Below are positions 11,595 to 22,571 of a DNA stretch of 64,000 nt, in pieces. A model generated the notes under the pieces. That model made no database searches and was not told the DNA's origin. It worked only from the letters and a program-made list of their open reading frames with translations. Source of the stretch: Lactifluus volemus (taxonomy: Eukaryota > Basidiomycota > Agaricomycetes > Russulales > Russulaceae); assembly GCA_022376515.1 (NCBI GenBank), contig WTXI01000006.1, forward strand, positions 1,364,001 through 1,428,000, read 5' to 3'. Each line of letters begins with the position of its first letter. Position 1 is the first letter of the stretch. The translations under genes and the position numbers were made by a program.

Positions 11595-13663
11595 TCAATC
11601 TGCTTCCATGCGATCCAAAGCGATGGAGGACGTTCTCATGGCATCGTCGATGGGCGACCCCTCGGCAGTATGCATCGCTTGTTTGATCAGTACCTGACAC
11701 AACCATTGGTCTGCGGGCTTGAAATACCAAGTGTAGATCGCAACGATGGTCGCAGCGCCAAATATGACGCAGGCAAAGTTGAACGTATCAACCGTCACGG
11801 GAAAGTAGAACGGCGACATCATGGCCTAAACCATGTCATATATATATGTCTCGTTCACAAAACAAATGTAAAGTTAACACGCACGGCAAAGACGAGTCCG
11901 TTGAACAGCACCGTGGAAAGGTACATTGGCCGAGCCCAACGTCCGAGGTGAAAACGCGACGTCTTGAAAGCGTGAGGGGTCAGCGTGAGGCGCAGCAGGG
12001 CGATGAGCCCATATGCCGCGATGATCGGCATGGACCCCGCTGAGGTTAGAGACGTGAAGGCCACCTGGCTTGGCAGGATGGAAAGGAGCAGCGTGGCCGA
12101 AAAGATCAGGATGATCGTGACTGCGTTCTTGGGTTGCCCCTGTGCGTCGACGCGGCTTATCCAGCTTGAGTAAGGGAAAACGCCATCACGCGCGATGGCA
12201 AAGATGAGCCGCGAAGAGTCGTCTATGATGGCGGTGGTGGACTGCAAAACGAGATGGGGAGGGGTACGTAACGTGAGAATGGGAGGAAGTTGCAACGCGT
12301 ACCATCACGAGACTGATCACGGCTATGATGGTCATGAAGATGCTAGGACCATTTCCGAGAGCGAGAGCGTAGAGCTGCACGAATGGCTGAGGGGCACTGA
12401 GTTCGAAAAACTCGTCCAAGTCGGGTATGCAGAATAGGAAGAGGATGGTCGTGATGAAACCGAGAACGCCGGTAGCAATCGCGCTGCTGATGATTCCTTT
12501 ACTAGCGACGACACTGTAAAGGTCGAAAACTTTAGTACCAAGCAAAACAAAACAAAAACAAAAAGTCCTGGCTGACTTCGCGTGCTTGGTCTCTTCGGCA
12601 ACATAACCCGAGGCATCAAAGCCAGTCACTACTCCGGCGGTGAAGAGACTTGCGAACACCATGAGAACGTTTGGGATAATAGTCAATCATACGTTTCAAG
12701 CTCACAATGATAAAAGCCAGTTCCATCCCGCAGGAGCACCAGTTCCGTTGTCTTTCATTTACTAGTTAGTGAACACCCTCAAGTTCGTGAAAATTCATTC
12801 AAACGTACATCCCTGAGTGAAGACATCCTTTGCAGAACGGATCCCATAGGTGTTGTGGACGGCAATGGGAAGCCAGATGAGGCAGAGGAAAAAGTCGAGC
12901 ATGAGGATGAAGAGCGAGAAACGGAACACGCCTTTGTTCCATTTTGGCGGGAGGTAATTGATCAAGCCCGAGAGAATTAACGTTGCCTCTGAGACAGCCC
13001 AAACGAATGCTCGCCATTTCACATTACCATTGTCGATGCCACCAGGAAAGTTGACTTGCCAAATCGCAAGTTGGGACACAATGTAATTCGCAGTGGCCTA
13101 ATCTTTCCGTCAGAACAAGCGTTGGACGAAGACCTAATCACGTACTTGACAGTTTCCGGCCGCGTATGTCATCCAGGCTGAGGCGGTCCACCAGGCGACG
13201 AGAAAGCCAACGAATCGCCCGTACTTTGGCCCTGCACTTTCAGCGGCCCATATGTGGATAGAACCGGTTAGAGGCAATGCAGAGGATATTTCAGCAAGGA
13301 CGAAAGCCGTGATGACCATGAAAACCATCGTTATAACAGAAGTGGACCTAGATAGAATGAATCCGTCAAGACAATTGATTCAACATGCCTCGCTTCGACT
13401 TTACCATACTGCGGCAGGTCCACCAGCTTGCAGACCCAAGAAGAGGGCAGATCTAATAGAAGGTGAGCCGGGGGCGTGGTTGTGTCAAGAGCACGAAAAC
13501 ACACAGACCTGACACTGCCGATAAAGTCCAAAGCGACAAAACTGGCGGCAAAGTTCTCTAGCAAGTTCCAGGCGCGATGCAAGTGCTGTGACGACGTTGG
13601 TTATTAGATCCTTACCACAGTTGGTGCAAACGTTCGGCGCACCTGCTTGTAACCGATTTGTTG
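11595..13663 (-). CDS. APC-family amino-acid/choline/GABA-type permease, copy A
   Basis: Plasma-membrane amino-acid transporter of the APC superfamily, ~12 TM, most like fungal GABA/choline permeases. Recognisable exons on the minus strand, all with GT-AG junctions, give: QQIGYKQVRRTF; ENFAASFVALDFIGSVR; LFLGLQAGGPAAVW; ITMVFMVITAFVLAEISSALP; GSIHIWAAESAGPKYGRF; VKWRAFVWAVSEATL; YNGTGAPAGWNWLLS; LFTAGVVTGFDASGYVAEE; GIISSAIATGVLGF; SSRLIFAIARDGVFP; and the last exon ending in MEAD. Frames join cleanly, so it may be functional. The first exon is unclear: the ATG at 13890 used by other copies is followed by a stop here. Copies B and C are close relatives, and the 3' end pairs it with C. Confidence 0.82.
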
Positions 13664-13945
13664 CTAGGGGGGAAAAAAGAGAGGAAAGAATGTCAGCAAT
13701 CTCTAGCTCTGTCCCAACCCCCACAGAGGGAGTAGGGACGAAAGGTAAGTGTGACACTGGGGGCTTCCCTACGCAGGTCTGAGCGCTGATCAGGTTCGAG
13801 CGGTATAATCTCAACCCCTGCTACTTTCACGAGCTGCACGCCACCATTTCACACACAGAGACAAGGAGCAGCAGGGATACCCGCAGCCATCCCAGGGTTA
13901 CACCACCATAAAAATGGGGACGCTACCGATTGAATCGAATGCCCT

Positions 13946-15063
13946 TTCTTGTGCTCTTTGTTGATTGGCGCAGACATAGAGAGAGAGTTCAGAACGAGGT
14001 TTGCTCTCAGAACTCGGCAGTCTTTTATCCATCCCCACATCACGGCTGAAGCGTCATTGCCCCTTGCTTGTTACCTGCTTGCAAGGTATTGATGGGGGCG
14101 TAATCAAGCCCGTTTACAACGCAGATTACATCATCAGCATTTGGGCTGACGATAGCCCTCCAATTGTGACCGATCCGCACCATAAAAATGCGGTGGCCTT
14201 AACGGATGTGATCCATTAGCAGCGCCAGAGGCCTAGTGCGTTCCGCTGCTTAGGTCTCTCGGTGGGTATTGGCACCAGGGTCACTCCAGGCGGTGCGTCG
14301 AGGTGGAGGCGTGTTCTCTCGTCGCCGTCTGATGGAGTTGTGTGGGTGTTGGCACCACGTTGAGTTGGCATTGCTTTGCCAAGTAAGTATTGTTTGCAAG
14401 TGAGACTCCGAGGCGCTCCAGCGTTCCGAGTCTATTTCCAGCCGCCGCGCCATGCACGCGGGGTGTGAAAACTTATTTCACAACCTTGTTGCAGAAGACA
14501 ATAACTACCTGCCAGTGGCACGAAGACAAGACACAAACCGAGATGGGGAATAAGGAAATGGGGATATTCAAAATAAAAAAGTTCGCTGGCGGGGCATCCT
14601 CCTTCTGCGACCCCATGAATCGCACCGTATACTTTGCTCTCCGATTTCTCGTGCCTTTTCTTCGATCAATATGCACGCATATTTCACCACCTAGTCGTGA
14701 GTTAGGACATCCGCTCGATCGACTGCATGGCGTGCTTTGGGTCGTAAATCTCGGATTCCTTCCGATCAAGGAACTGGACCTTCGGCATTGTGTACGACTA
14801 GCCAGTGCCAGTGTTTGTTGAGGGCAGTGGGACGGCCTCACCTCCAGGGACAACCAGGAGATCGGCAAAGGGTCCAGCATGGGAGGTGAGTGAGGCAGTA
14901 TCGATCCCGCTCCTTCTTACGGCGAATACGCTGCCGCAGCACTGCCAGGGTCAGAGTATTGAACCTCGAGTAGATTTGGGAAGAGTTCCTTATCCTCTAG
15001 AAGTAGAGACTGAGAGTGTCTCCCCTCTCCAAAGAGTGTATCTGACACGCAAAGTTTCTTCAC
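13946..15063. repeat. non-coding duplicated block, copy 1
   Basis: Matches 16850-18240 in order (TATCCATCC.., GACGATAGCC.., GTGCGTTCCGCTG.., GACAAGACACAAAC.., TTCTGCGACCCCATGAAT.., GAGACTGAGAGTGTCTCC). On the minus strand short coding-like shreds appear, such as EIYDPKHAMQSIE and FADLLVVPGG, suggesting an old gene fragment, but stops are frequent. Relative to the second copy it has ~170 bp extra near 14310-14480 and lacks the LINE found at 17029. Confidence 0.75.
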
Positions 15064-15078
15064 ACTGCCAAGTGGCTT

Positions 15079-15803
15079 TTTTTTTTTTTTAGAATCTGCA
15101 TTTCTAAAGCGCAACATGTTTACGAAAACAAAGACGTGCTTGATCTCAACACGAGCCAGTAGCTAATGGTTTGATCTAGGTGATGTGTTTGGGGGCATGT
15201 ATATAATATGTGAATGTGTAGGGTGTGTGGCTGAGGGAAGTGGGCCAGCGCCCACGAATTTTAACCATGATCCTCCGGGACAGCTCGTCTCCTCGGGCGT
15301 ATGCAAGCTTGAGTTTCTTCAATAAAACGTGTCAGGGCCTCTCCCCCTATCGCTGTGCCAAAGATGATGTTAGGGGAGAGTGTTGGCGTGGCTCGGTGGA
15401 GCTCGCGGTCTCGCGCGATCTCGAAGCGGGGGCACTCGAAGATGATGTGGCTGGGAGTTTGGATCTCAACCAGGCCACATTCGCAGCCGTGAGGATCCGG
15501 GGCGCGAGGGTGATGTCTCGCATTGTATTCACCTGTGAAAGCGTGCTCAGTGAGAAGTCTGATAGCCGTGCAGAAAACAGGCCGGGAGGCATTTGCAATT
15601 CCCAGCATGAAGTCCGGGGGACCGGCGGGGGTTGGCCTGATGGGGGGTGGTGGAGGGCTCGGTACGCTGGGTTGCGTCGGGGGTCCTCGAGCCAGATTCG
15701 TTCCCAGTCTGTGAGGGCCTGGCATTTGGCGGTGAGACGGAGGGCTACGATGGTGGGGGGGGAAGGTTGGGCCGGGGCCGCCTCCAAGGCGGCCTGGATC
15801 GCG
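15079..15803 (-). mobile_element. 5'-truncated LINE-type (non-LTR) retrotransposon 1
   Basis: Minus-strand insertion with a poly(A) tail seen as T's at 15079-15090. It is flanked by a perfect 15-bp target-site duplication ACTGCCAAGTGGCTT at 15064-15078 and 15804-15818. The body encodes the C-terminal end of a reverse-transcriptase polyprotein with a zinc knuckle (HGCECG ... PSHIIFECP) and AIRLLTEHAFTGEYN. A frameshift near 15640 separates ALTDWERIWLEDPRR from the rest. It is 5'-truncated and dead. Confidence 0.88.
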
Positions 15804-15909
15804 ACTGCCAAGTGGCTTGAAAAGTTCAAGCTACTGTATTTAGTCGACTTCGTTGTGCACCTCTGCCGATCATTGACCTCTACCTTGCCAAGCAAGGTAA
15901 AAAACTGCT

Positions 15910-16446
15910 AAAGTGAACATGTCTGCTGGCCCTTACATGATTAAAAAATTCACTCTCATTAAATAGTTTTATATAGTTTTCACAGTACAAAAAGGATGTA
16001 CGATCGACTATCTAAGTGACCAGGGAGCTTGTGCGAACAGTGAATCATTGTCTCTAATCATATGAACATCTGCTGAACTGAGATGTCCAGTTTGCTAGAT
16101 CTACGGGAATCCCAACAGACCCCTCAACAGTATGCATCGGCAGTTCGACCTGTTCCTGACTCAACCATTGGTCCGCAGGCGTGAAATACCAAGTGAGGAT
16201 CGCAAAGATGGTCACCGCGCCAAAGATGACACAGGCAAAGTTGAACGTAACAGCCGACATGAGAAAGTAGAAGACCTAAATCATGTCATATATATATATG
16301 CCCCGTTCAAAACAATCAGTTAACACGCACGGCAAAGGCGAGTCCGTTGAACAGCACCGTGGAAAGGTACATTGGCCGTGCCCAACGTCCGAGGTGAAAA
16401 CGCGACGTCTTGAAAGCATGAGGGGTCAGCGTGAGGCCCAGCAGGT
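15910..16446 (-). pseudogene. permease fragment (copy D), 3' end only
   Basis: The last exon (NFACVIFGAVTIFAILTWYF, TPADQWLSQEQVELP) and part of the preceding one match permease copy B, including its distinct 3' flank at 15910-16050. Similarity stops abruptly at ~16446. Unrelated DNA follows to ~16740, and permease upstream-flank sequence resumes at 16800-16920. It is an internally deleted fourth copy. Confidence 0.85.
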
Positions 16447-16849
16447 GCTGGAGTATTATAGTGGAGTGGGAAAGGTTTTTGGATGGCGAGGGCGAAAGAG
16501 GCGATGCGCAGAGCCAGCGCAGGCTCGAGGAGGGGACGCCAGACGTCGCCGGCGCTCCGAGGGCCGCCGGACGTGGGTAGCGACCACTGGCGATCGTCCA
16601 TGCCCATTAATCACGATACTGTTTTCAATCTCGCCTCAAGACCTTTTTTATTTAGTGTGTTTCAGTCTTATTCCACAGGTGTCACCCCAAAGCCGATCAA
16701 GTAGCCGTTTTCGGGCAGTAGTAGTACAGTATCACATGAAAGTTTTGTGTAGTAGCCTAAATACTTCGCGCGCCCGTACAATATTCGGAGTCTTAAAAAC
16801 GACTCCATCTTGTGCTCTTTGTTGACTGGCGCTGACATGGGGGTCGAAC

Positions 16850-18240
16850 GTGTGTGTGTGTTCAGTCCCGGGGAGAACGGGATTCGCTCTCGCAGTCTTT
16901 TCTCCATCCCTACGCCACGGCTGAAACGCCATTACCCTTGCTTGTTACCTGCTTGCCAGTGCAAGGTATCGATGCGGGCGTAATGACGCCCATTTCCTAC
17001 GTGCGCAGATTACATTAGTATTTGGACCTTTTTTTTTTTTTGAAATCTGCATTTATAAAGCGCAAGATGTTTACTAAGGTACTAGGGTGTGTGTGTAGCA
17101 TGTATTTAATATGGAAAATGAGCACGGGAGGCAGGAGGGGATGGTGGGCGTGTGGCTTGGGCTTGCGCCTGCTGTGGCTAGCCATGGTCCTCGGGGGTGG
17201 GTCTTGTCTTCGTGGCCTGATGCAGGCCTGTGAATCTTTGATGAAATTGGCAAAGGCTTCTCCGCCTTCCTTGGTGCCAAAGAGTATGAAGGGGGAGATG
17301 TATTGGTCCGCGCTGCGGAGGTGTCGATCACACGCATCTTGAAAGAGGGCGCAGTGGAAGATGACGTGGGAAGGGGTCTGCAGGGCTACTCTGCCGCACT
17401 GGCAGCCATGTGGGTCGGGGGCGCGTGGGCGGTGATGGGCGTTGTATTCCCCTGTAAATGCGTGTTCAGTAAGGAGTCTGATGGCAGTGCAAAAAACTGC
17501 CCGGGGAGCTTTGGCAATTCCAATCATGAAGTCCGGGGGTGCACCCGAGGGGGGGGTGTATTTGGACCGTTCCGGGCCTTTTGTGACGATAGCCTTCCAA
17601 TTGTGAACGGTTTGCATCATAAAAAACATATGGGGTGACCATAACGGGTATGTTTTTGTGACCCATTAGCAGTGCCCGAGGCCTGGTGCGTTCCGCTGAA
17701 TAGGTCTCGGTGGGTGTTGGCACCGCATAGGGTCACGCCAGGCGCCGCATCGAGGCGGAGGCGTGTGCTCCTCCCAGCCTCGTTGCAAAGACAGCACAGT
17801 AACTAGTACCTGGCACACGAAAGACAAGACACAAACTGAGATAGGGAAAAAGGAAATAGGGATATTCCAAATCACTGGCAGGGTGTCCTCCTTCTGCGAC
17901 CCCATGAATGTCACCTTATGTCTTGCTTTCCAATTCCCGCTCCTTTTCTTCGGCCAATCACATATTTCACCGCCGTGTCGTGAGTCAGGACGTCCTGCTC
18001 GATCGACTGCATGCAGTGCTTTGGGTCGTAAATCTCGATTTCCTTCTGCTCAAGGATCCAGCATGGGAGGTGAGCGAGGCAGTGTCGATCCTGCTCCTGC
18101 TTATGGCGAAATACGCTGCCGCGGCACTGCCAGGGACCAGAGTGTTGAACCTCGAGTAGATTGGGGAAGAGTTCCATATCCTCCAGAAGTGGAGACTGAG
18201 AGTGTCTCCGGCGAAAAAGGATCGGTACTGCGGTCGCTAC
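16850..18240. repeat. non-coding duplicated block, copy 2
   Basis: Second copy of the block at 13946-15063. It is interrupted by LINE 2 at 17029-17557. Minus-strand shreds QKEIEIYDPKHCMQSIE and THDTAVKYVIGRRKG are better preserved here than in copy 1, but no full gene can be built. Confidence 0.75.
17029..17557 (-). mobile_element. 5'-truncated LINE-type retrotransposon 2
   Basis: Same family and orientation as LINE 1. The poly(A) tail is seen as T's from 17029. An 11-bp target-site duplication GTATTTGGACC is at 17018-17028 and 17558-17568. It encodes PPDFMIGIAKAPRAVFC, LLTEHAFTGEYN and the zinc-knuckle end HGCQCG ... PSHVIFHC. The duplicated block at ~14129-14150 provides the unoccupied site. 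Confidence 0.88.
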
Positions 18241-18308
18241 CTGCCAATCCAGGTGTCTGCAAAGGATCCACAGATGCAAAGGACGTTACCGCCAACTCCG
18301 ATGAGAGT

Positions 18309-18567
18309 TCACTTTTCTCTCCCAGACCACCCTGCGCCCCCTGCCACCCCGACCGGACCCTCCGTGAATTGAGCCGCTGGATTGGCTACGTCCCCTTTCT
18401 TTCTCATTTGCTCTTCCCAGTTCACTCCTATATCCCTCCCTCTTTCATATCCTCTTCCTAGCACCCTTGTTCTCTTACTATAACTCATCTTTTTGCACTG
18501 GTTATGTATTGTAGACTGTAGTCTTGTCGTGTTTGCAGGGACAATAAACTCCAATTCAAAAAAAAAA
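18309..18567 (+). mobile_element. short poly(A) retroposon (SINE-like or retro-transcript)
   Basis: A ~259-bp segment ends with AATAAA (18543-18548) then A12. It is bracketed by AACTCCGATGAGAGT (18294-18308) and AACTCCAATGAGAGT (18568-18582), a 15-bp target-site duplication with one mismatch. No coding signal and no similarity to the 3' ends of the two nearby LINEs. It could be a SINE, a truncated retrocopied mRNA, or the tail of another LINE family. Confidence 0.65.
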
Positions 18568-18582
18568 AACTCCAATGAGAGT

Positions 18583-19406
18583 CTGGAAATAAATCAACAG
18601 AACCCTCATTGAGGGTGAGTTTGATAGAGCAGAAACTGAGGCCATATGATGTTTCATCAGAGGTGTGGAACAGTGAAGGTGAGTTGATTATTGACTTTGT
18701 TTCTCTCACGTTGCGGTGGGGGCCATTCTCTGTTTTTTGGGGGGGATAAAGTATAGAAAATAAATTGAATGTAACTACTGTAATACTATCGCTTGCATAA
18801 AAGTGATGATTCCCTGGGAAGTGATATAGTGATAACTTGAAATGCCGATGTTGTCGGCAGACTTGCAGTTGCACGTGCACGTGACGAGAGGTTGAGACTC
18901 AGGCTAGACGATCCCTTATGTGGCAGCACCACATTGAGAGGCTGTGGTTGGAGCTCGCAGAGCATATGGAACAGAAAATACATCACGCAGAGTACGCGAC
19001 CGTTTCGACGTCTGAGTGGAGACGACTTTGCCGAAAGACTGGGTCGTGATGACTTGAGGGTCTTATAGGACTTGTTATAGTAGGAAACCACCGATCTGGT
19101 TGGAGATTGCCCATAAATACTCCTACAGGTAGAGAAAGCGGTCGATGAAGTCATCTGGATGTTCTGTCTACAATTGCAGAGCAAGAAGCTAATGCAGTCA
19201 AGCAACCCGCCATTCCGGTAAGTCACACTAGGTCACACGCCAAATTTCAGACTCATCAGCGGACATGCGTGACAAATGCACTGAATATATTCAGATATGG
19301 TACTAGATACTGTAGGCTAAATGTTGTGGTGGTTGAGTGAGAATTGAGCGAGAAATGGAGTGACGGGGGGGGGGGGGTGACCGGGAAGGGGCTCAGAGTT
19401 AGTAAG
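18583..19406. other. gene-poor stretch
   Basis: No recognisable gene, RNA or repeat apart from a G12 run near 19364-19377. The minus-strand open frame at 18786-19226 has no family features. Confidence 0.5.
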
Positions 19407-19551
19407 TGAACATGTCTGCTGATCCTTACATTACATGAATAAAAAATTCACTTCCATTAAATAGTTTTATCTAATTTTCAAAACATAAAAAGGATATAGG
19501 ATCAACTATTTAAGTGACCAGAGAGCTTGTGCATACAGTAAATTACTGTCT

Positions 19552-21610
19552 CTAATCACATGAACATCTGCTGAACTGAGATGTCCTGTCTGCTAGATCT
19601 ACGGGAATATCAACAGACCCCTCAACAGTATGCATCGGCAGTTCGAGCTGTCCCTGACTCAACCACTGCTCCGCGGGCGTGAAATACCAACTAAGGGTCG
19701 CAAAGATGGTCACCGCGCCAAAGATGACACAGGCAAAGTTGAATGTAGCAGCCGTCACGGGAAAGTAGAACGGCGAGATCATCACCTAAACCGTGTCATA
19801 TATATGTCCCATTCACAAAAAAAAGTAAAGTTAAAACGCACGGCAAAGGCGAGTCCGTTGAAGAGCACCGTGGAAAGGTACATTGGCCGAGCCCAACGTC
19901 CGAGGTGAAAACACGACGTCTTGAAAGCGTGAGGGGTCAGCGTGAGGCGCAGCAGGGCGATGAGCCCATATGCTGCGATGGTCGGCACGACTCCAGCCGA
20001 GGCTAGAGACGTGAAGGCCACCTGGCTCGGGAGGATGGAAAGGAGCAGCGTGGCCGAAAAGATCAGGATGATCGTGACCGCGTTCTTAGGTTGCCCCTGG
20101 GCGTCGACGCGGCCTATCCAGCTCGAGAGAGGGAGCGCACCATCACGCGCGATGGCAAAGACGAGCCGCGAAGAGGCCACTATGATGACGGTGGTGTTCT
20201 GGGGGGAGGTGCGTAACGTGAGAATGGTAAGAAACTGCAACGCGTACCATCACGAGACCGATCACTGCGATGATGGTCATGAAGACGCTCGGTCCTTTGC
20301 CGAGAGCGAGAGCGTAGACCTGCACGAATGGCTGAGGGGCATTAAGTGCGAAAAAGGTGTCCAAGTCGGGTATGCAGAATAGGAAGAGGATGGTCGCGAT
20401 GAAACCGAGCACGCCGGTAGCAATCGCGCCGCTGATGATTCCTCTACTAGCGACGACACTGTAAACGTCGAAAACATTAGGACCAACCAACACAACAAAG
20501 GTCCAGACTGACCTCGCGTGCTTGGTCTCTTCGGCAACATGACCCGAGGCATCAAAGCCACTCAGTATTCCGGCGGTGAAGAGCCTTGCGAGAACCATAA
20601 GAACGTTTGGATTAATGGTCGATCATAAGTTCCAAGCTCACAGTGATAGAATCCAATTCCATCCTGCAGGAGCTCCAGTTCCGTTGTCTTCCATTTACCA
20701 GTTAGTGAGCAACCCTCAAGTTCGTGAAAATTCCTTCAAACGTACATCTCAAAGTGAAGACGTCCTTTGTGGAACGGAGCCCGTAGGTATTGTGGACGGC
20801 AATTGGAAGCCAGATGAGGCAGAGGAAAAAGTCGAGCATGAGGATGAAGAGCGAGAAACGGAACACGCCCTTGTACCATTTCGGAGGGAGGTAATTGATC
20901 GCGATTGAGAGGAATAGCATGGCCTCGGAGACAGCCCAGACGAATGCTCGCCATTTCACATTACCATTATCGACGCCACCGGGAAAGTTGACTTGCCAAA
21001 TTGCAAGTTGGGACACAATGTAATTCGCAGTTGCCTAGTCTTTCCGTCAGAACAAGCGTTGGAAAAAGACATAATCGCATACTTGACAGTTTACGGCCGT
21101 GAATGTCATCCAAGCTGTAGTGGACCACCAGGCGACGAGAAAGCCAAAGAATCGGGCATACTTTGGCCCTGCACTTTTAGCGGCCCATATGTAGATAGAA
21201 CCACTCAGAGGCAACGCAGAGCATATTTCAGCAAGAACGAAAGCGGTGATGAACATGAAGACCATGGTTATAAGAAAAGAGGACCTACATGGAATGAGTC
21301 CGTCAAGGCAATCGATTCAACATGGGTCGCTTCGACTTTACCATACTGCGGCAGGTCCACCAGCTTGCAGACCCAAGAAGAGAGTAGATCTAAGAAAAGG
21401 TGAGCCGGGGGCATGGTTGTATCAAGAGCACGAAAACAGACAGACCTGACACCGCCGATAAAGTTCAAAGCGACAAAACTGGCGGCAAAGTTCTCTAGAA
21501 AGTTCCAGGTGCGATGCAACTTGAAGGGCTCGGGCTGTGACGACGTGGTTCTTAGATCATATCACACTTGATGCAAACGTTCTGCGCACCCGCTTATAAC
21601 CGAGTTGTTG
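19552..21610 (-). CDS. APC-family amino-acid permease, copy B
   Basis: Same exon plan as copies A and C. Readable exons include QQLGYKRVRRTF, ENFAASFVALNFIGGVR, LFLGLQAGGPAAVW, FMFITAFVLAEICSALPLSG, VKWRAFVWAVSEAM, YNGTGAPAGWNW, GFDASGHVAEE, GIISGAIATGVLGF, SSRLVFAIARDGALP, SWIGRVDAQGQPKNAV and a last exon ending TSQFSRCSCD. All internal junctions examined are in frame with GT-AG, so it may be functional. The 5' exon is unresolved: a candidate ATG at 21851 is followed by a GTGCGT donor 33 nt later that would splice in phase to the CAACAACTC exon. Its 3' end differs from copies A and C but matches the broken copy D. Confidence 0.82.
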
Positions 21611-22287
21611 CTAGGGGAAAAAAGAATGTCAGCAATCTCTAGCTCTGTCCCAACCCCCACAGAGGGAGTAGGAACGAAAGGTAAGTGTGACACTAGGGGG
21701 CTTCCCTACGCAGGTCTGAGCGCTGATCAGGTTCGAGCGGTATAATCTCAACCCCTGCTACTTTCTCGAGCCGCACGCCACCAGCCCTTCTGCAGAAGAA
21801 GGCGGGTTTTAGACGCACAGACGAGGAGCAAGCAGGGATACCCGCAGCCATCCAGGGTTACACCACCATAAAAATGGGGACGCTACCGATTGAATCGAAT
21901 GCTCTTCGTTGATAGATGGCGCTGACATGGTGGTCGAACGAGAGAGAGGGATCAAGTCCGGAAGACCGCGGTTCGCTCTCAGTAATCGGGCAATCCTTTA
22001 TCCATCCGTACACGGGCTGTGAAGAGTGGAAAAAGGTAAAGAATTCGACTCTGATAACGCCCAGAGAAGGATGGGAAAGGAAGTTCTGTCTTTGTGGTTC
22101 CGCACAGCGATAATGCTAAACCATTGCAAATTTAAACCCAGTATAGCAGGACCGATTCCCTTTTGGCTGAGAAACGATCTTCGAACATTGCCGAGTCGCC
22201 ATTAGATCTGTACAAAAGGGATTGTGAATGGCCATTTCAGTACTTTGTCACAGCAAATTCTTCCGCCGAGCCTCCAAAAAAGCAAAA

Positions 22288-22500
22288 GCTGTTCGAGAGA
22301 AGCACCATTTCGTTTCATCAATTCCTCGGGCGACAATGGCCGCAATCACTATCGGAGCATCAAGAGTGGACAGGAAATTCTGCCATCCCACCTCATCAAA
22401 AATGCGCCATCCAACCATAGAGAAAACACAAAACACAAAGACGGGTTCCGTCCGATATTCCAAGCCTCCCCTGGTGCCAGTAACAGTAGTCACCGCGTAG
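22288..22500 (+). pseudogene. ILPSHLI protein remnant, copy C
   Basis: Contains GQEILPSHLIKNAP and, after a frameshift, TGSVRYSKPPL. It aligns with 8741-9010 but is shorter and frame-disrupted. No start codon context was found. Confidence 0.6.
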
Positions 22501-22571
22501 AATAAAGCGTAGTTTATTGGCCATATCCGGTTATGAGCGCCGCGTAGTTTATATCTATTTACATCCAACCG

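Larger units (their letters stand above)
8690..13945. repeat. duplicated cassette, copy A
   Basis: Unit containing, in order, the ILPSHLI remnant (+), the aminopeptidase (+) and an amino-acid permease (-). It is repeated in the same order and orientation at about 22285-27235. Intron sequences and flanking non-coding DNA also match, so this is a segmental duplication, not two retrocopies. Confidence 0.85.

Noticed and set aside
13485..13814. Minus-strand frame containing ELEIADIL before the permease
   Set aside because: CTGAC plus a pyrimidine tract and CCCCTAG there look like the 3' end of an intron; the coding frame resumes at CAACAAATCGG.
14473..14880. Apparent gene on the minus strand with FADLLVVPGG
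   Set aside because: Fragment only; stops and frame changes within 100 bp and the same shreds in the duplicated block.
19364..19377. G12 homopolymer
   Set aside because: Isolated simple repeat with no associated structure.
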